A stretch of DNA of 39,834 bases, from assembly GCA_905199135.1 (NCBI GenBank), contig CAJKFC010000004.1, forward strand, positions 1-39,834. The letters run 5' to 3'. The notes beneath the pieces were generated by a model. That model was given only the letters and a program-made list of their open reading frames with translations. It was not told where the DNA came from and did not search any database. Both the position numbers and the translations under genes were made by a program. The DNA comes from an uncultured Eubacteriales bacterium. GTDB lineage: Bacteria > Bacillota > Clostridia > Oscillospirales > Butyricicoccaceae. Each line of letters opens with the position of its first letter. Position 1 is the first letter of the stretch. Shown here piece by piece: positions 8,357-17,045 of the stretch.

Positions 8357-9643
8357 ATGAAACAGCGAGCCGAAATTTTAAAGAAAAGGCTGAAATACGC
8401 CCTGTCCTCCGACGACCCCAATGAGGTGAAAACCGTGGCCGAAGGAGGACTGTGGTCGGCGTCACAGCAGCTGACCACACCGTTCAATCAGCTCTTCGTA
8501 AAGCAGATGGGGGGCGGCGACTTCGCCATAGGCCTTGTAAATTCCCTGCCCGCCCTCTTTGCCCTTGTAACTCTGCTGCCCTTCTCGGCATACATAGACA
8601 CTCTGCCGAGAAGAAAGCCGTTTACGGCAAAGATGGTGGGCCTTTACGGCCTTCTGCTGCTTTTTATGGCGATAGCTCCCTTTTTGGGGGATATCAAGGT
8701 GGCGTATTTTGTGCTGCTCATCGCCCTTTTCAATGTGCCGATGCTGGCATATACAGTGGCGTGGCAGAGCTTTTTTACCGAGATTTTCCCAAAAGAGCGG
8801 AGGATAATTCCCTACGCCAACCGCGAGACGGTGAGATATTTTGTCCAGAGTTTCGTCATGGTGGCGGGCGGATTTATTCTGAGCTATGTGGCAAAAGACG
8901 ACGGCGGAAAAATCTTCGCATATCAGATGTTTTTCATAGCGGCATTTGTCTTTGCCATGATCCAGAGAAAGGTGCTGCTTTCCACCGACGACAGCGCCGT
9001 AAAGGACACGGGAAAAAAGCCTTTTAATCTTTTCAAATCCTTTTCGCTGTGTGTAAAGGAGATGGGGAAAAACAGTGAGTTCTCCCTGTTTCTCGCCCTG
9101 TGGTTTATATTTTCCTTTGCCTGTCAGCTGACATCGCCGCTGTTTTTCATCTATGTGGTGGAATACGCGGGGGCAAACGAGTTTTTCAAAACCGTCCTCG
9201 ATGTGGTCGGAATAATCATTCTGGCATTTACCGCAAAAGGCTGGGGAAGATATATACAGAAAAAGGGCTCGATGAAGGCGGGAGTGATAGGCTGCTTTAC
9301 AGCCGCCGTGTCACCGGGGCTCCTGGTCTTTTGGAACAACAGCTTCGGCATATTCATGAACTATGTCATAAGCGGCACATTTTCCGCCCCCTTAAACATG
9401 GGCACCTTCAATGACATGCTGGAGTGCCTGCCCGAGGAAAACAGAACGGTAAGCATAGGCATATACAATACGGTAACTCAGATAACCATGTTCATAGCTC
9501 CAATTCTCGGGGTGGCCATGTACAGAAAGATAGGCATAGAAAACGCCATGTACATAGGCACGGCTTTTAGAACGGCGGGCTCGGTGCTGTTTCTTATGAG
9601 ATACCTTAAAAGAAAAAACAAACCCCTTTTAAAATCGGAATGA
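8357..9643 (+). CDS. Major facilitator superfamily transporter
   Basis: The 428-residue product is a hydrophobic membrane protein with about 12 predicted helices. The short loop IDTLPRRKPFT near residue 75 matches the MFS motif between helices 2 and 3. A soluble N-terminal extension of about 30 residues precedes the first helix. The substrate cannot be told. An AAGGTG ribosome binding site lies at 8349-8354. The YitT-family gene follows eight bases after the stop, so the two are likely in one transcript. No regulator or enzyme nearby suggests a cargo. Confidence 0.8.
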   Translation: MKQRAEILKKRLKYALSSDDPNEVKTVAEGGLWSASQQLTTPFNQLFVKQMGGGDFAIGLVNSLPALFALVTLLPFSAYIDTLPRRKPFTAKMVGLYGLLLLFMAIAPFLGDIKVAYFVLLIALFNVPMLAYTVAWQSFFTEIFPKERRIIPYANRETVRYFVQSFVMVAGGFILSYVAKDDGGKIFAYQMFFIAAFVFAMIQRKVLLSTDDSAVKDTGKKPFNLFKSFSLCVKEMGKNSEFSLFLALWFIFSFACQLTSPLFFIYVVEYAGANEFFKTVLDVVGIIILAFTAKGWGRYIQKKGSMKAGVIGCFTAAVSPGLLVFWNNSFGIFMNYVISGTFSAPLNMGTFNDMLECLPEENRTVSIGIYNTVTQITMFIAPILGVAMYRKIGIENAMYIGTAFRTAGSVLFLMRYLKRKNKPLLKSE

Positions 9644-9650
9644 GGTCAAT

Positions 9651-10547
9651 ATGGATAAGACTAAAATAATGAAAACACTCAGGGATTATGTCCTCATAAC
9701 CATCGGTATGGCTATATATTCCTTCGGATTTCTCATGTTTCTCCTGCCCAATGAGATACCCTTCGGCGGCATAGTCGGTATAGCCACCGTCACCAACACC
9801 CTGTGGGGTCTGCCCATAGGCGTGATGAATGTCCTGCTCAACGCCCCCCTTATAGCGGCAGGCATGAAAATACTGGGCAAGAGATTCTTCTTTAAGACGG
9901 CATGGGCCATCGTGTCGTCCTCTATACTTCTCGATGTCATGAAGCCATTTGTACCCGCCTACACGGGAGACTTTCTTCTGGCCTGTCTCTACGGCGGCAT
10001 AGTGCTGGGCATCGGCTTCGGCATAGTGTTCAGGACGGGAGGCACCACCGGCGGCACAGACATCATAGCCAAGATGATACAGTACAGGTGGTCAATAAAC
10101 ATAGGTTTTACAAATCTTATAATAAACGCCATTATCATAGGAACCAACGCCTTGGTATACAACAGCATGGAGAGCGCCCTTTACGGCATAATCGCCACAT
10201 ATCTGGCAGGCGCCGTCATCGACCAGATAATATACGGCGGAGACAAGCAGAAGACGGCTTTCATCATTACAAACAACCCCAAAGATGTGTCGAGCATCAT
10301 AATGAAAACACTTGGTCACGGCGTAACGGCAATAGATGCCACAGGTATGTATTCGGGCAATGAAAAGCATGTGCTCATGACTGTGGCAAGGAGACACGAG
10401 ACTTCGGTACTCAAATCCATAATAGCCGAGGCAGACCCCACTTCTTTCGTCATACTTGCAGACGCCACCGAGGTCTTCGGTCAGGGCTTCAAGGCCTATG
10501 ACAAGAGCGAGCTTTTAAAGACAAAGGAAACAAAAAAGAATGGCTAA
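9651..10547 (+). CDS. YitT family membrane protein with C-terminal DUF2179 domain
   Basis: The 298-residue product has five or six N-terminal membrane helices with the family motifs PNEIPFGGIVGIAT near residue 35 and FRTGGTTGGTDIIAKM near residue 125. The C-terminal 80 residues form a soluble domain (AFIITNNPKDVSSIIM, then GVTAIDATGMYSGNEKHVL) typical of DUF2179. The biochemical role of this family is not established. It is flanked by tightly spaced genes and overlaps the next by eight bases. Confidence 0.9.
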   Translation: MDKTKIMKTLRDYVLITIGMAIYSFGFLMFLLPNEIPFGGIVGIATVTNTLWGLPIGVMNVLLNAPLIAAGMKILGKRFFFKTAWAIVSSSILLDVMKPFVPAYTGDFLLACLYGGIVLGIGFGIVFRTGGTTGGTDIIAKMIQYRWSINIGFTNLIINAIIIGTNALVYNSMESALYGIIATYLAGAVIDQIIYGGDKQKTAFIITNNPKDVSSIIMKTLGHGVTAIDATGMYSGNEKHVLMTVARRHETSVLKSIIAEADPTSFVILADATEVFGQGFKAYDKSELLKTKETKKNG

Positions 10548-10944
10548 AGGCAAGAAGAAAAAGAAAAAAGATCCTCTCCAGGCCAAAAAGGACATGATAA
10601 GCATCATCATCATCGGCGCGGGAATAGTGATAGGTCTGTTCCTCGGCATGGTGCTGGTGACGGTCTCTCAGCAGAAAAGCGGAGTAAAGCAGGTGGCAGT
10701 GTATGTGGAGGGCGGACAGTCCTTCAAGCTGTCGACAAAGCTGACAGTCCTTGAAGATGTGCTCAAGGAAAACGATTTCGCCGTCTTTTCCGAGGACGGA
10801 AAAATTGAGGAGATAGGCGGCTCAAAGGCCGGTGAGGGCGAATATTTTACGATAAAGCTCGGAGACGAAGATGTCACAGACAGTTTAAACGGAACCGTGA
10901 TAAAGGACGGAGACGCCGTCTTTGCCTCGCTGAAAACAGAATAG
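10540..10944 (+). CDS. Small membrane-anchored protein of unknown function
   Basis: The 134-residue product starts with a very basic segment (MAKGKKKKKKD), then one membrane helix at about residues 21-42 rich in Ile and Gly, and an acidic extracellular domain of about 90 residues. By the positive-inside rule the N-terminus is cytoplasmic. The end (EYFTIKLGDEDVTDSLNGTVIKDGDAVFASL) recalls ubiquitin-like DUF4430 domains that occur in secreted Firmicutes proteins, but I am not sure of that. It overlaps the YitT gene by eight bases and a terminator follows directly, so it is the last gene of the 8357-10944 group. Confidence 0.75.
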   Translation: MAKGKKKKKKDPLQAKKDMISIIIIGAGIVIGLFLGMVLVTVSQQKSGVKQVAVYVEGGQSFKLSTKLTVLEDVLKENDFAVFSEDGKIEEIGGSKAGEGEYFTIKLGDEDVTDSLNGTVIKDGDAVFASLKTE

Positions 10945-10950
10945 ATATAA

Positions 10951-10997
10951 TGCAAAGGGTGATAATTCGACAAAATATTACCCTTTGTATTTTTTTT
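10951..10997 (+). terminator. Rho-independent terminator
   Basis: A 14-bp stem (10951-10964 with 10976-10989, core CAAAGGGT, two G-U pairs) is followed by an eight-base T run. It ends the 8357-10944 transcript. Confidence 0.9.
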
Positions 10998-11029
10998 AGT
11001 TAAGCCTTTGAAAAAAATCCAAAAAACAC

Positions 11030-11057
11030 TTGCAATATTTCACCATATGTATATAAT
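11030..11057 (+). promoter_or_regulatory. Sigma-A promoter for the hydrogenase gene
   Basis: TTGCAA at 11030-11035, 16-base spacer, TATAAT at 11052-11057. It is just after the upstream terminator and about 55 bases before the hydrogenase start. Confidence 0.72.
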
Positions 11058-11113
11058 TATGTTAGAATATAAACAATGTTCCCGCGCAAACGACTGTTAT
11101 GAAGGAGAAAAAA

Positions 11114-12526
11114 ATGAAGTTTGACACAAGTGTTCAGGAGCTTAAAAACAAGGTCTTGACCGAGGTCGCCAAGGTTGTGTTTGAGAACAAGGACGAGCAC
11201 GCCTACCTTGAGATCCCCGAAAAGATAGCTCCCGGTCCCAAGGCTCTCATGCGCTGCTGTATCTACAAGGAGAGAGCGGTAATCAATGAGAGGGTAAAGA
11301 TGGCTTTGGGCGGCCACAAGGAAAACCCCAACATGGTTGAGGTCATGCCGATAGCCTGCGACGAATGTCCCGTGTCCCAGATGAGCGTAAGCGACGCCTG
11401 CCGTGGGTGTATCGCTCACAGATGTAAAAACGCCTGTCCCGTTGACGCTATCACCATAATCAACCACAAGGCACACATCAATCAGGAAAAGTGCATTAAG
11501 TGCGGAAAATGCATGAACGCCTGTCCCTATAACGCCATAATCAAGCAGCTCAGACCGTGTGAGCGCGCTTGCCCCGTCGGTGCAATATCCATGGGTGAAA
11601 ACGGCAAGGCACATATAGACAACGACAAGTGCATATCCTGCGGCGCCTGTGCATATCAGTGCCCCTTCGGCGCCATTATGGACAAGAGCTTTATGACAGA
11701 TGTCATAAGACTTCTGATGGACGAAAATGAGACGGTCTACGCCGTGGTAGCCCCCTCTATCGCCAGCCAGTTCGGCCCCGCAAAAATGCCCCAGGTTGTC
11801 AGCGGAATAAAGCAGCTCGGCTTCAAGGGAGTCTTTGAGGCGGCCCTCGGCGCCGACATGGTGGCCTACAAAGAGGCAGAAGAGCTGGTGGAAAAGGGCT
11901 TTTTGACCTCTTCCTGCTGCCCCGCCTTTGTGACATATATCAAGAAATACTTCCCCGATATGGCCGACCACATCTCCCACAACTATTCCCCCATGGCCGA
12001 GATAGGCAGAAGGCTCAAAGAGCGCGACGGAGCAAAGATCGTGTTCATCGGTCCCTGCATCGCCAAAAAAGAGGAGACCCTCACGGGCAAGGCCAAGGAC
12101 TGCATGGACTATGCCATAACCTTTGAGGAGCTTTTGGCCATGTTCTGCGCTAAGGAGATCGACCTTTCAAAGCTCGAGGGTGAGGAGATGGACACCGCCT
12201 CCTACTTCGGCAGAATTTTCGCCAGAAGCGGCGGACTTTCCGACGCCGTCGTTCAGGCGCTGAGAGAGCAGGGAGTCCGTGACGACGAGTTCAAGATAAA
12301 TCCCCAGGTCTGCTCGGGCATAGCAGAGTGCAAGGTGGCGCTGCTCAAAAAGCAGAAGAACATGAGCGATGTCAACTTTATCGAGGGCATGGCATGTGTG
12401 CAGGGCTGTATAGGCGGCCCCGCATGTCTCAGCCACGGCATAAAGGACAAGACCGAGATAGACAAATACGGTCAGAGCTCCCACCACAAGACCATAAGAC
12501 AGGCCATCGACGATTTTGAAAAATAG
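11114..12526 (+). CDS. Group B [FeFe] hydrogenase
   Basis: This 470-residue cytoplasmic protein is predicted to interconvert protons and hydrogen. Its N-terminal third has cysteine-rich ferredoxin-like clusters: CDECP and CRGC near residues 84-100, CIKCGKCMNACP near 132, CERACP near 152, CISCGACAYQCP near 176. The H-cluster motifs are in group B form: TSCCPAF near residue 265, GPCIAKKEE near 313, and MACVQGCIGGP near 426. The start at 11114 is preferred over an ATG at 11099 because the AAGGAG site at 11102-11107 lies between them. It has its own promoter and terminator. No maturase (hydE, hydF, hydG) or partner subunit is nearby; its electron partner is probably ferredoxin. Confidence 0.88.
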   Translation: MKFDTSVQELKNKVLTEVAKVVFENKDEHAYLEIPEKIAPGPKALMRCCIYKERAVINERVKMALGGHKENPNMVEVMPIACDECPVSQMSVSDACRGCIAHRCKNACPVDAITIINHKAHINQEKCIKCGKCMNACPYNAIIKQLRPCERACPVGAISMGENGKAHIDNDKCISCGACAYQCPFGAIMDKSFMTDVIRLLMDENETVYAVVAPSIASQFGPAKMPQVVSGIKQLGFKGVFEAALGADMVAYKEAEELVEKGFLTSSCCPAFVTYIKKYFPDMADHISHNYSPMAEIGRRLKERDGAKIVFIGPCIAKKEETLTGKAKDCMDYAITFEELLAMFCAKEIDLSKLEGEEMDTASYFGRIFARSGGLSDAVVQALREQGVRDDEFKINPQVCSGIAECKVALLKKQKNMSDVNFIEGMACVQGCIGGPACLSHGIKDKTEIDKYGQSSHHKTIRQAIDDFEK

Positions 12527-12538
12527 TTTATAAACAAC

Positions 12539-12568
12539 GACGGCAGAGATTTTCTCTGCCGTCTTTTT
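12539..12568 (+). terminator. Rho-independent terminator after the hydrogenase gene
   Basis: A perfect 11-bp stem (GACGGCAGAGA at 12539-12549 with 12553-12563), three-base loop and TTTTT tail. Confidence 0.93.
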
Positions 12569-12602
12569 ACACTCAAAATTAACGATTATCATTAAAAAAT
12601 TA

Positions 12603-12631
12603 TTGACAAAATATAATAGCGATGGTATTAT
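12603..12631 (+). promoter_or_regulatory. Consensus sigma-A promoter for the DUF2975/Xre pair
   Basis: Perfect TTGACA at 12603-12608, 17-base spacer, TATTAT at 12626-12631. Its position rules out the upstream in-frame TTG and ATG codons as starts of the following gene. Confidence 0.85.
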
Positions 12632-12650
12632 GAAATCGGAGGTGAAAGGT

Positions 12651-13277
12651 GTGAAAAAAATTGAAGATATAGTAAAAGGCCCTCAGGTGAAATACGGAGC
12701 GACATTTATCGGGTTTGTCTGTTACTGTCTCGCCGTAATAACATGTCTGACAGTGGTTCTGACGGCGGCCGGCAAGCTGAACTTTATATTTTACGACAAA
12801 AGCGGAATGCCGTCTTCGGCCACATTTAACGAGAGAAATTATGACCCATCAAACGGCGGTTTTTCAATGACCATGAAGGATGGAGTGCGCATATGGGCAA
12901 ACGATGAAAATGAGATAGACCCAGTGACAAAAATTGCTCTGGTGCTTGTCGCAGCGGCAGGAGCTGTGCCGTCGGCTCTGGCGTATTTCTTTTTGGGCAA
13001 GGTCTTTTACAATGTGGCAAAGGGAGATGCATTTACCGAAAAAAACTCGTCAGAGCTTATAAAAGCGGGAGTTTTAAAGCTGGCGGCGGTGGTTCTGGCT
13101 CCGTTTGCAAAGGTGCTGATATGCTTCCTTTCAAACCTCATATCCACAAGCCGGATTCAGATATCGGCGGCGATGCTGCGGCTGGGTGATGTGATAATGG
13201 CCGCGGCAATTATTACAGCGGGGTATGTCATACGCAGAGGGGCAGAACTTCAGGAAGAGGCCGATCATACGCTATGA
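12651..13277 (+). CDS. DUF2975-type membrane protein
   Basis: The 208-residue product has four predicted membrane helices: near residues 17-42, 85-110, 135-160 and 165-185. A hydrophilic extracytoplasmic stretch lies between the first two. This layout and the following small HTH gene match the DUF2975/YozG-type pair of Firmicutes. The function is unknown; a sensor or antagonist of the regulator is an inference. The GTG at 12651 is chosen because GGAGG at 12638-12642 lies eight bases ahead, while earlier in-frame starts overlap the promoter. The stop overlaps the regulator start by four bases. Confidence 0.8.
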   Translation: MKKIEDIVKGPQVKYGATFIGFVCYCLAVITCLTVVLTAAGKLNFIFYDKSGMPSSATFNERNYDPSNGGFSMTMKDGVRIWANDENEIDPVTKIALVLVAAAGAVPSALAYFFLGKVFYNVAKGDAFTEKNSSELIKAGVLKLAAVVLAPFAKVLICFLSNLISTSRIQISAAMLRLGDVIMAAAIITAGYVIRRGAELQEEADHTL

Positions 13278-13483
13278 TTATAATAAGATTGGACAGGGTT
13301 TTGGCAGACAGGAAGATGAAGCTCAACGACCTGGCTCAAAAGGTGGGGATATCCAATGTCAACCTCTCACACCTCAAGACGGGCAACATAAAGGCCATTC
13401 GCTTTTCCACCCTTGACGCCATATGCCGTGTGCTGGAATGTCAGCCCGGTGATATTTTGGAATATACAGAGGACGAAAAATAA
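13274..13483 (+). CDS. Small Xre/Cro-type HTH regulator, YozG-like
   Basis: This 69-residue protein is almost only a helix-turn-helix domain: LDRVLADRKMKLNDLAQKVG with recognition helix VNLSHLKTG, then CRVLECQPGDILEY, the usual end of the YozG/HTH_26 group. It starts in the ATGA overlap with the DUF2975 gene, so both products are made together. Autoregulation at the strong promoter 12603-12631 is plausible but not shown; I see no clear operator palindrome there. Confidence 0.9.
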   Translation: MIIIRLDRVLADRKMKLNDLAQKVGISNVNLSHLKTGNIKAIRFSTLDAICRVLECQPGDILEYTEDEK

Positions 13484-13514
13484 AAAACGGGTATCTTTCG
13501 ATACCCGTTTTATA
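13484..13514. terminator. Bidirectional terminator between the Xre gene and the convergent dehydrogenase gene
   Basis: AAAACGGGTATC (13484-13495) pairs with GATACCCGTTTT (13500-13511) around a TTTC loop, with T-rich sequence on both strands. It serves the two convergent genes. Confidence 0.88.
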
Positions 13515-13521
13515 TTGTCTT

Positions 13522-14253
13522 TTATTTTGTCTCGAGATTCCAGCCCAAATCTCCGTGATATATCATGTTCTTTGTCATTCCGCCGTCGACGGTGATGTTC
13601 TGCCCCGTGATAAAGGAGCTTTCATTAGAGCACAGGAAGAGGACGGCGTTTGCGATGTCGTCTCCGCAGCCCACCCTTTTCACAAAGTGCTGATTCTTGT
13701 CGGCCTCCGACAAATCGGAACCTAGATTGTCTATCCAGCCGGGGGAAATGCAGTTTACCCTGATTTTGCCCTGAAGCGACGCGGCCATGGCGTGGGTCAT
13801 AGCCACTATTCCGCCCTTTGACGCGGCGTAGCTCTCGCTGTCGGGCTGAGACATAAATGCCCTTGTGGAGGCGATATTGACTATGGCGCCCTCCTCATTG
13901 AAATGCTCCATAAAGAGCTTTGTCAGAGTGTAAGGGGCGGCAAGGCCGATTTTCTGTATATACATGAAATCTTCATAGGAGCAGCCCGACAAAAGGCCTC
14001 TCTTTGAAAAATCCCCCACATTGTTTATAAGGTAGTCGATTTTGCCGAAGCGCTCAACCGTCTTTTCACAGCATTCCTTTAAAAATTCGGGGTCCGATAT
14101 GTCGCCCTTGAAAAAAAGGTCGGAGCCGAACACCTCGTCCGCAAGGTCTAAGTTGACAGTCCTTGCGCCCTGCTCCCAAAACTTTTTCATAATGGCAAGA
14201 CCGATGCCCGAGCTGGCGCCGGTTATGACAGCCACTTTGCCGTTGAAATCCAT
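13522..14253 (-). CDS. Short-chain dehydrogenase/reductase
   Basis: The 243-residue product is a classical SDR with an NAD(P) fold. It has TGASSGIG at residues 11-18, NNVG in the central sheet, a catalytic Ser in VNIASTRAF, and the Tyr-Lys pair in SYAASKGG. The end has the family block SFITGQNITVDGG. The substrate is not evident; FabG-like sequences share these features, but the gene stands alone with no fatty acid genes beside it. The start at 14253 is set by an AAAGGAGAGAG site on the minus strand; open sequence upstream is AT-rich and holds the promoter. Confidence 0.88.
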   Translation of the reverse strand: MDFNGKVAVITGASSGIGLAIMKKFWEQGARTVNLDLADEVFGSDLFFKGDISDPEFLKECCEKTVERFGKIDYLINNVGDFSKRGLLSGCSYEDFMYIQKIGLAAPYTLTKLFMEHFNEEGAIVNIASTRAFMSQPDSESYAASKGGIVAMTHAMAASLQGKIRVNCISPGWIDNLGSDLSEADKNQHFVKRVGCGDDIANAVLFLCSNESSFITGQNITVDGGMTKNMIYHGDLGWNLETK

Positions 14254-14295
14254 CTCTCTCTCCTTTGAAAAGCTTTCGTAAGTATTGTTAATCAT

Positions 14296-14324
14296 ATTAT
14301 ATAGCATCTCGAATTTATTTGCAA
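14296..14324 (-). promoter_or_regulatory. Sigma-A promoter for the dehydrogenase gene (minus strand)
   Basis: On the minus strand TTGCAA (14324-14319), a 17-base spacer and TATAAT (14301-14296) lie about 43 bases before the start. Confidence 0.78.
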
Positions 14325-14344
14325 GAATATAATTATATTTTTGT

Positions 14345-14372
14345 TTGATTTTGAGGGGATTTGTGATATAAT
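14345..14372 (+). promoter_or_regulatory. Sigma-A promoter for the 14455-22417 operon
   Basis: TTGATT at 14345-14350, 16-base spacer, and TGATATAAT (extended -10) ending at 14372. It is divergent from the dehydrogenase promoter and is the only clear promoter before the tightly packed genes from the flippase to queG. Confidence 0.75.
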
Positions 14373-14454
14373 AGCTGTATGCCAAAGAGATACGGGAGTA
14401 TTTTCACGGATTTTATTATAAATTAAGCAAACATTATATCCTCGGGAGAAGCAC

Positions 14455-15969
14455 ATGAAAAACAGCCAGGGAAGGGCGATAGGGGCGGTTATGATAATAA
14501 CCGTGCTGTGCAGGGTCATGTCCCTCGTCGCCAACCAGTTCTATATATCTCATTTCGGTGCCGCGGATGTAGAGTTAAACATCTATTCCTATGCGGCCTC
14601 CATGCCCAACATAATATTCAACTCGCTGGGAACAGCCATTTCCACCGTTGTGATACCGATTTTCGCCTCTCTTACGGCGGAGGGAAAGAACAAAAGGGCA
14701 AATCTTTTTGTGTCCAATGTCATAACGGTGTTCGGCAGCATAATTTCCCTTTTGGTGATAGGGGGTATGATCATATCGCCCTATCTGCCCATGCTCACCG
14801 AGTTCAAGAGCGGAGAGCAGTATGACTTTGCCGTAAAAGCCCTTATGATAGTCATGCCCGTCATGCTTTTCTACGGTTTGAGCTATATTTTTCAGGGAGT
14901 TTTGCAGTCTTTGGGACATTTTGCATTTCCCGCCGCCGTCAGCCTGCCCAGCAGCCTTGTGATAATAGGCTATGTGGTGCTTTTGGCCGACAAATACGGC
15001 GTTACAGGGCTTTTGTGGGCAACAGTGCTGGGGCTTTTCCTCCAGGCGGCAATACTTATACCCCCCGCCGTCAAGGCAGGATTTAGGTTCAAATGGACTT
15101 ATGACCTTAAAAACCCCGATTTAAGACAGGCGTTTTCTCTGATACTGCCCGTGCTTTTGGGCTCGGGAGCCTTTCAGATAAATATGTTCTATAATGTCAC
15201 GCTGACAGCCAACTTCCCCGGTACGGTGACGCTTCTGACCTTTGTGCAGAATCTGGTATTGAGCACCGTTCTTGCCGTGGTCTACTCGGCGACTGCTGTG
15301 CTCTATCCCAAGATGACAAAGGAGCTGGCGGTGGGCAACGAAGAGGGCTACAAAAAGACCCTCGAGGGAGGAATAAACTCCTTCCTGTTTCTGTTTATTC
15401 CTGCCACCTTCGGCATAATTGCCGTGAGAAATGAGTTTTTGAACCTCATTTCGGGCTACGGAAAGGTCACTCAGGACGACATAGGAGTGGCGGGAAAAAT
15501 ACTGGCCCTCTACTCGATAGCCTTTGTGTCCATCGCCCTTAAAGAGCTTTTGGACAGGGGATTTTTCGCCGCCAAGAGCACAAGAATACCCGCCGTCTGC
15601 GGCTTTATAACGGTGGGAGCAAATGTGGTGTTCAGCCAGATAGGTATAAAATTTTTGGGAGTATACGCCGTGCCGCTGGCATATTCGCTGTCCTCATTCT
15701 GCGCAGTGGGCTTTCTCCTTGTGAAAATGGGAAAGAGGCTCAAGGGAATATGGAAGAGCGTCATAAGAGTGGGGGCGGTGTCCCTCGTGTCGTCGGCGGT
15801 GATGTTCGCGCTTTTGCAGGTTCTTACGGCATATATGCCGCATTTTGACGGAATTTTGGGAAAAATCATCGGCCTTGCCGTGCCTGTGTTGGCAGGCGGA
15901 GCTCTTTATGCCCTCATGTCGGTACTGCTCAGAAACCCCGTGGCCATGAAGATGCTCAAGAGAGGATAA
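14455..15969 (+). CDS. MurJ/Wzx-like lipid-linked glycan flippase
   Basis: The 504-residue product has about 14 membrane helices and the MviN/MurJ family opening (VLCRVMSLVANQFYISHFGA, then YSYAASMPNIIFNSLGTAIST). The family flips lipid-linked precursors, such as lipid II, across the membrane. The next genes encode a glycosyltransferase, a Wzy-like protein and a sugar epimerase, so export of a surface polysaccharide precursor is an alternative to peptidoglycan work. It is the first gene of a long operon and ends one base before the next start. Confidence 0.85.
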   Translation: MKNSQGRAIGAVMIITVLCRVMSLVANQFYISHFGAADVELNIYSYAASMPNIIFNSLGTAISTVVIPIFASLTAEGKNKRANLFVSNVITVFGSIISLLVIGGMIISPYLPMLTEFKSGEQYDFAVKALMIVMPVMLFYGLSYIFQGVLQSLGHFAFPAAVSLPSSLVIIGYVVLLADKYGVTGLLWATVLGLFLQAAILIPPAVKAGFRFKWTYDLKNPDLRQAFSLILPVLLGSGAFQINMFYNVTLTANFPGTVTLLTFVQNLVLSTVLAVVYSATAVLYPKMTKELAVGNEEGYKKTLEGGINSFLFLFIPATFGIIAVRNEFLNLISGYGKVTQDDIGVAGKILALYSIAFVSIALKELLDRGFFAAKSTRIPAVCGFITVGANVVFSQIGIKFLGVYAVPLAYSLSSFCAVGFLLVKMGKRLKGIWKSVIRVGAVSLVSSAVMFALLQVLTAYMPHFDGILGKIIGLAVPVLAGGALYALMSVLLRNPVAMKMLKRG

Positions 15970-15970
15970 T

Positions 15971-17044
15971 ATGAAAAAGATACTGTATCTTATAAATTAC
16001 GCAGGGTCGGGAGGCTCTGAAAAATATGTGAGAATGATGGCCGAAAGCGTAGCAAAAGAGGGCTGTGAAGTCTTTTTCGCCTATTGGGAAAAGGGCAGGC
16101 TGTCGGAATACATGGAGGAAAAGGGGGTCAAAAGCTTCCGCATAGAGATGCGCTCCCCCTTTGACATAAAGGCAGCTCGGCGTCTGGCCGAAATATGCAA
16201 AAAGGAGGGGATAGACACGGTACATGTGCAGTTCCCGAGGGAAAACTGCATAGCCGTTTTAAGCAGGATTTTTTACAGGGTAAGGGTGATATACACCTGT
16301 CATCTTCTCTATCCGCCGACCGCCGTGTGGTCGGTGATAAACCGCCTCATAACACCCTTTGACAGCCGCATAATAGCGGTCTGCCAGGCTGTCAAAAGGC
16401 TGCTTGCCGCAGGCGGAATAAAGAAAGACTCCATCGATGTCATATACAACGGCATAGATGTGAGGGACATGAAGAAGAGAGACAGGGACATAAGAGAGCT
16501 CCACGGAATAGATAAGGACGCCTTTCTGTGCGTTACTTTGGGGCGTTATACCGCCGAAAAGGGCTTTGACTATCTGGTCAGAGTGTTTGAAAGACTCAAA
16601 GGTCAGGCGGTGTGCGTCATAGTAGGGGAAGGCCCCATGATGGGCGATATAAAGGCCGAGATAGAAAAGAGAGGTCTTGAAAAGACGGTGATACAGGCCG
16701 GCTACACAGACAATGTGGCAAATTATCTCGAAAGCGCCGACCTTGCCATAAACTCCTCGTCGTCAGAAGCATTCAGCTTTGCAATTTTGGAGGGCTGTGC
16801 CAAGGGGCTGCCTACGGTTGCCACCGATGTGGGAGGAAACGGAGAGCTTTTGAGAAGCTTTAATCTCGCGGGAGAGATTGTGCCCTTCGGCGACGAAGAG
16901 GCCATGGCTGACAAGATTCTGCGCCTTAAAAACGACGCAGAGCTGAGAAAAGAGTATTCTCAGAACGCCGTCAGAAACATAGCAGAGCATTTCAACACCG
17001 AAAAAATGATAAGTGAAACATTAAAGATCTATAAGGAGAATTAA
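15971..17044 (+). CDS. Glycosyltransferase family 4
   Basis: The 357-residue product has a GT-B fold of the GT4 type. The N-terminal domain starts with KKILYLINYAGSGGSEKYV, where the glycine-rich loop binds the donor. The C-terminal domain has VTLGRYTAEKGFDYLV near residue 190, IVGEGPMM near 220 and the E-x7-E motif in SEAFSFAILEG near 265. It transfers a sugar from a nucleotide donor to a lipid-linked or protein acceptor at the cytoplasmic face; donor and acceptor are not known. It lies one base after the flippase gene and one base before the DUF4330 gene. Confidence 0.9.
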   Translation: MKKILYLINYAGSGGSEKYVRMMAESVAKEGCEVFFAYWEKGRLSEYMEEKGVKSFRIEMRSPFDIKAARRLAEICKKEGIDTVHVQFPRENCIAVLSRIFYRVRVIYTCHLLYPPTAVWSVINRLITPFDSRIIAVCQAVKRLLAAGGIKKDSIDVIYNGIDVRDMKKRDRDIRELHGIDKDAFLCVTLGRYTAEKGFDYLVRVFERLKGQAVCVIVGEGPMMGDIKAEIEKRGLEKTVIQAGYTDNVANYLESADLAINSSSSEAFSFAILEGCAKGLPTVATDVGGNGELLRSFNLAGEIVPFGDEEAMADKILRLKNDAELRKEYSQNAVRNIAEHFNTEKMISETLKIYKEN

Positions 17045-17045
17045 A

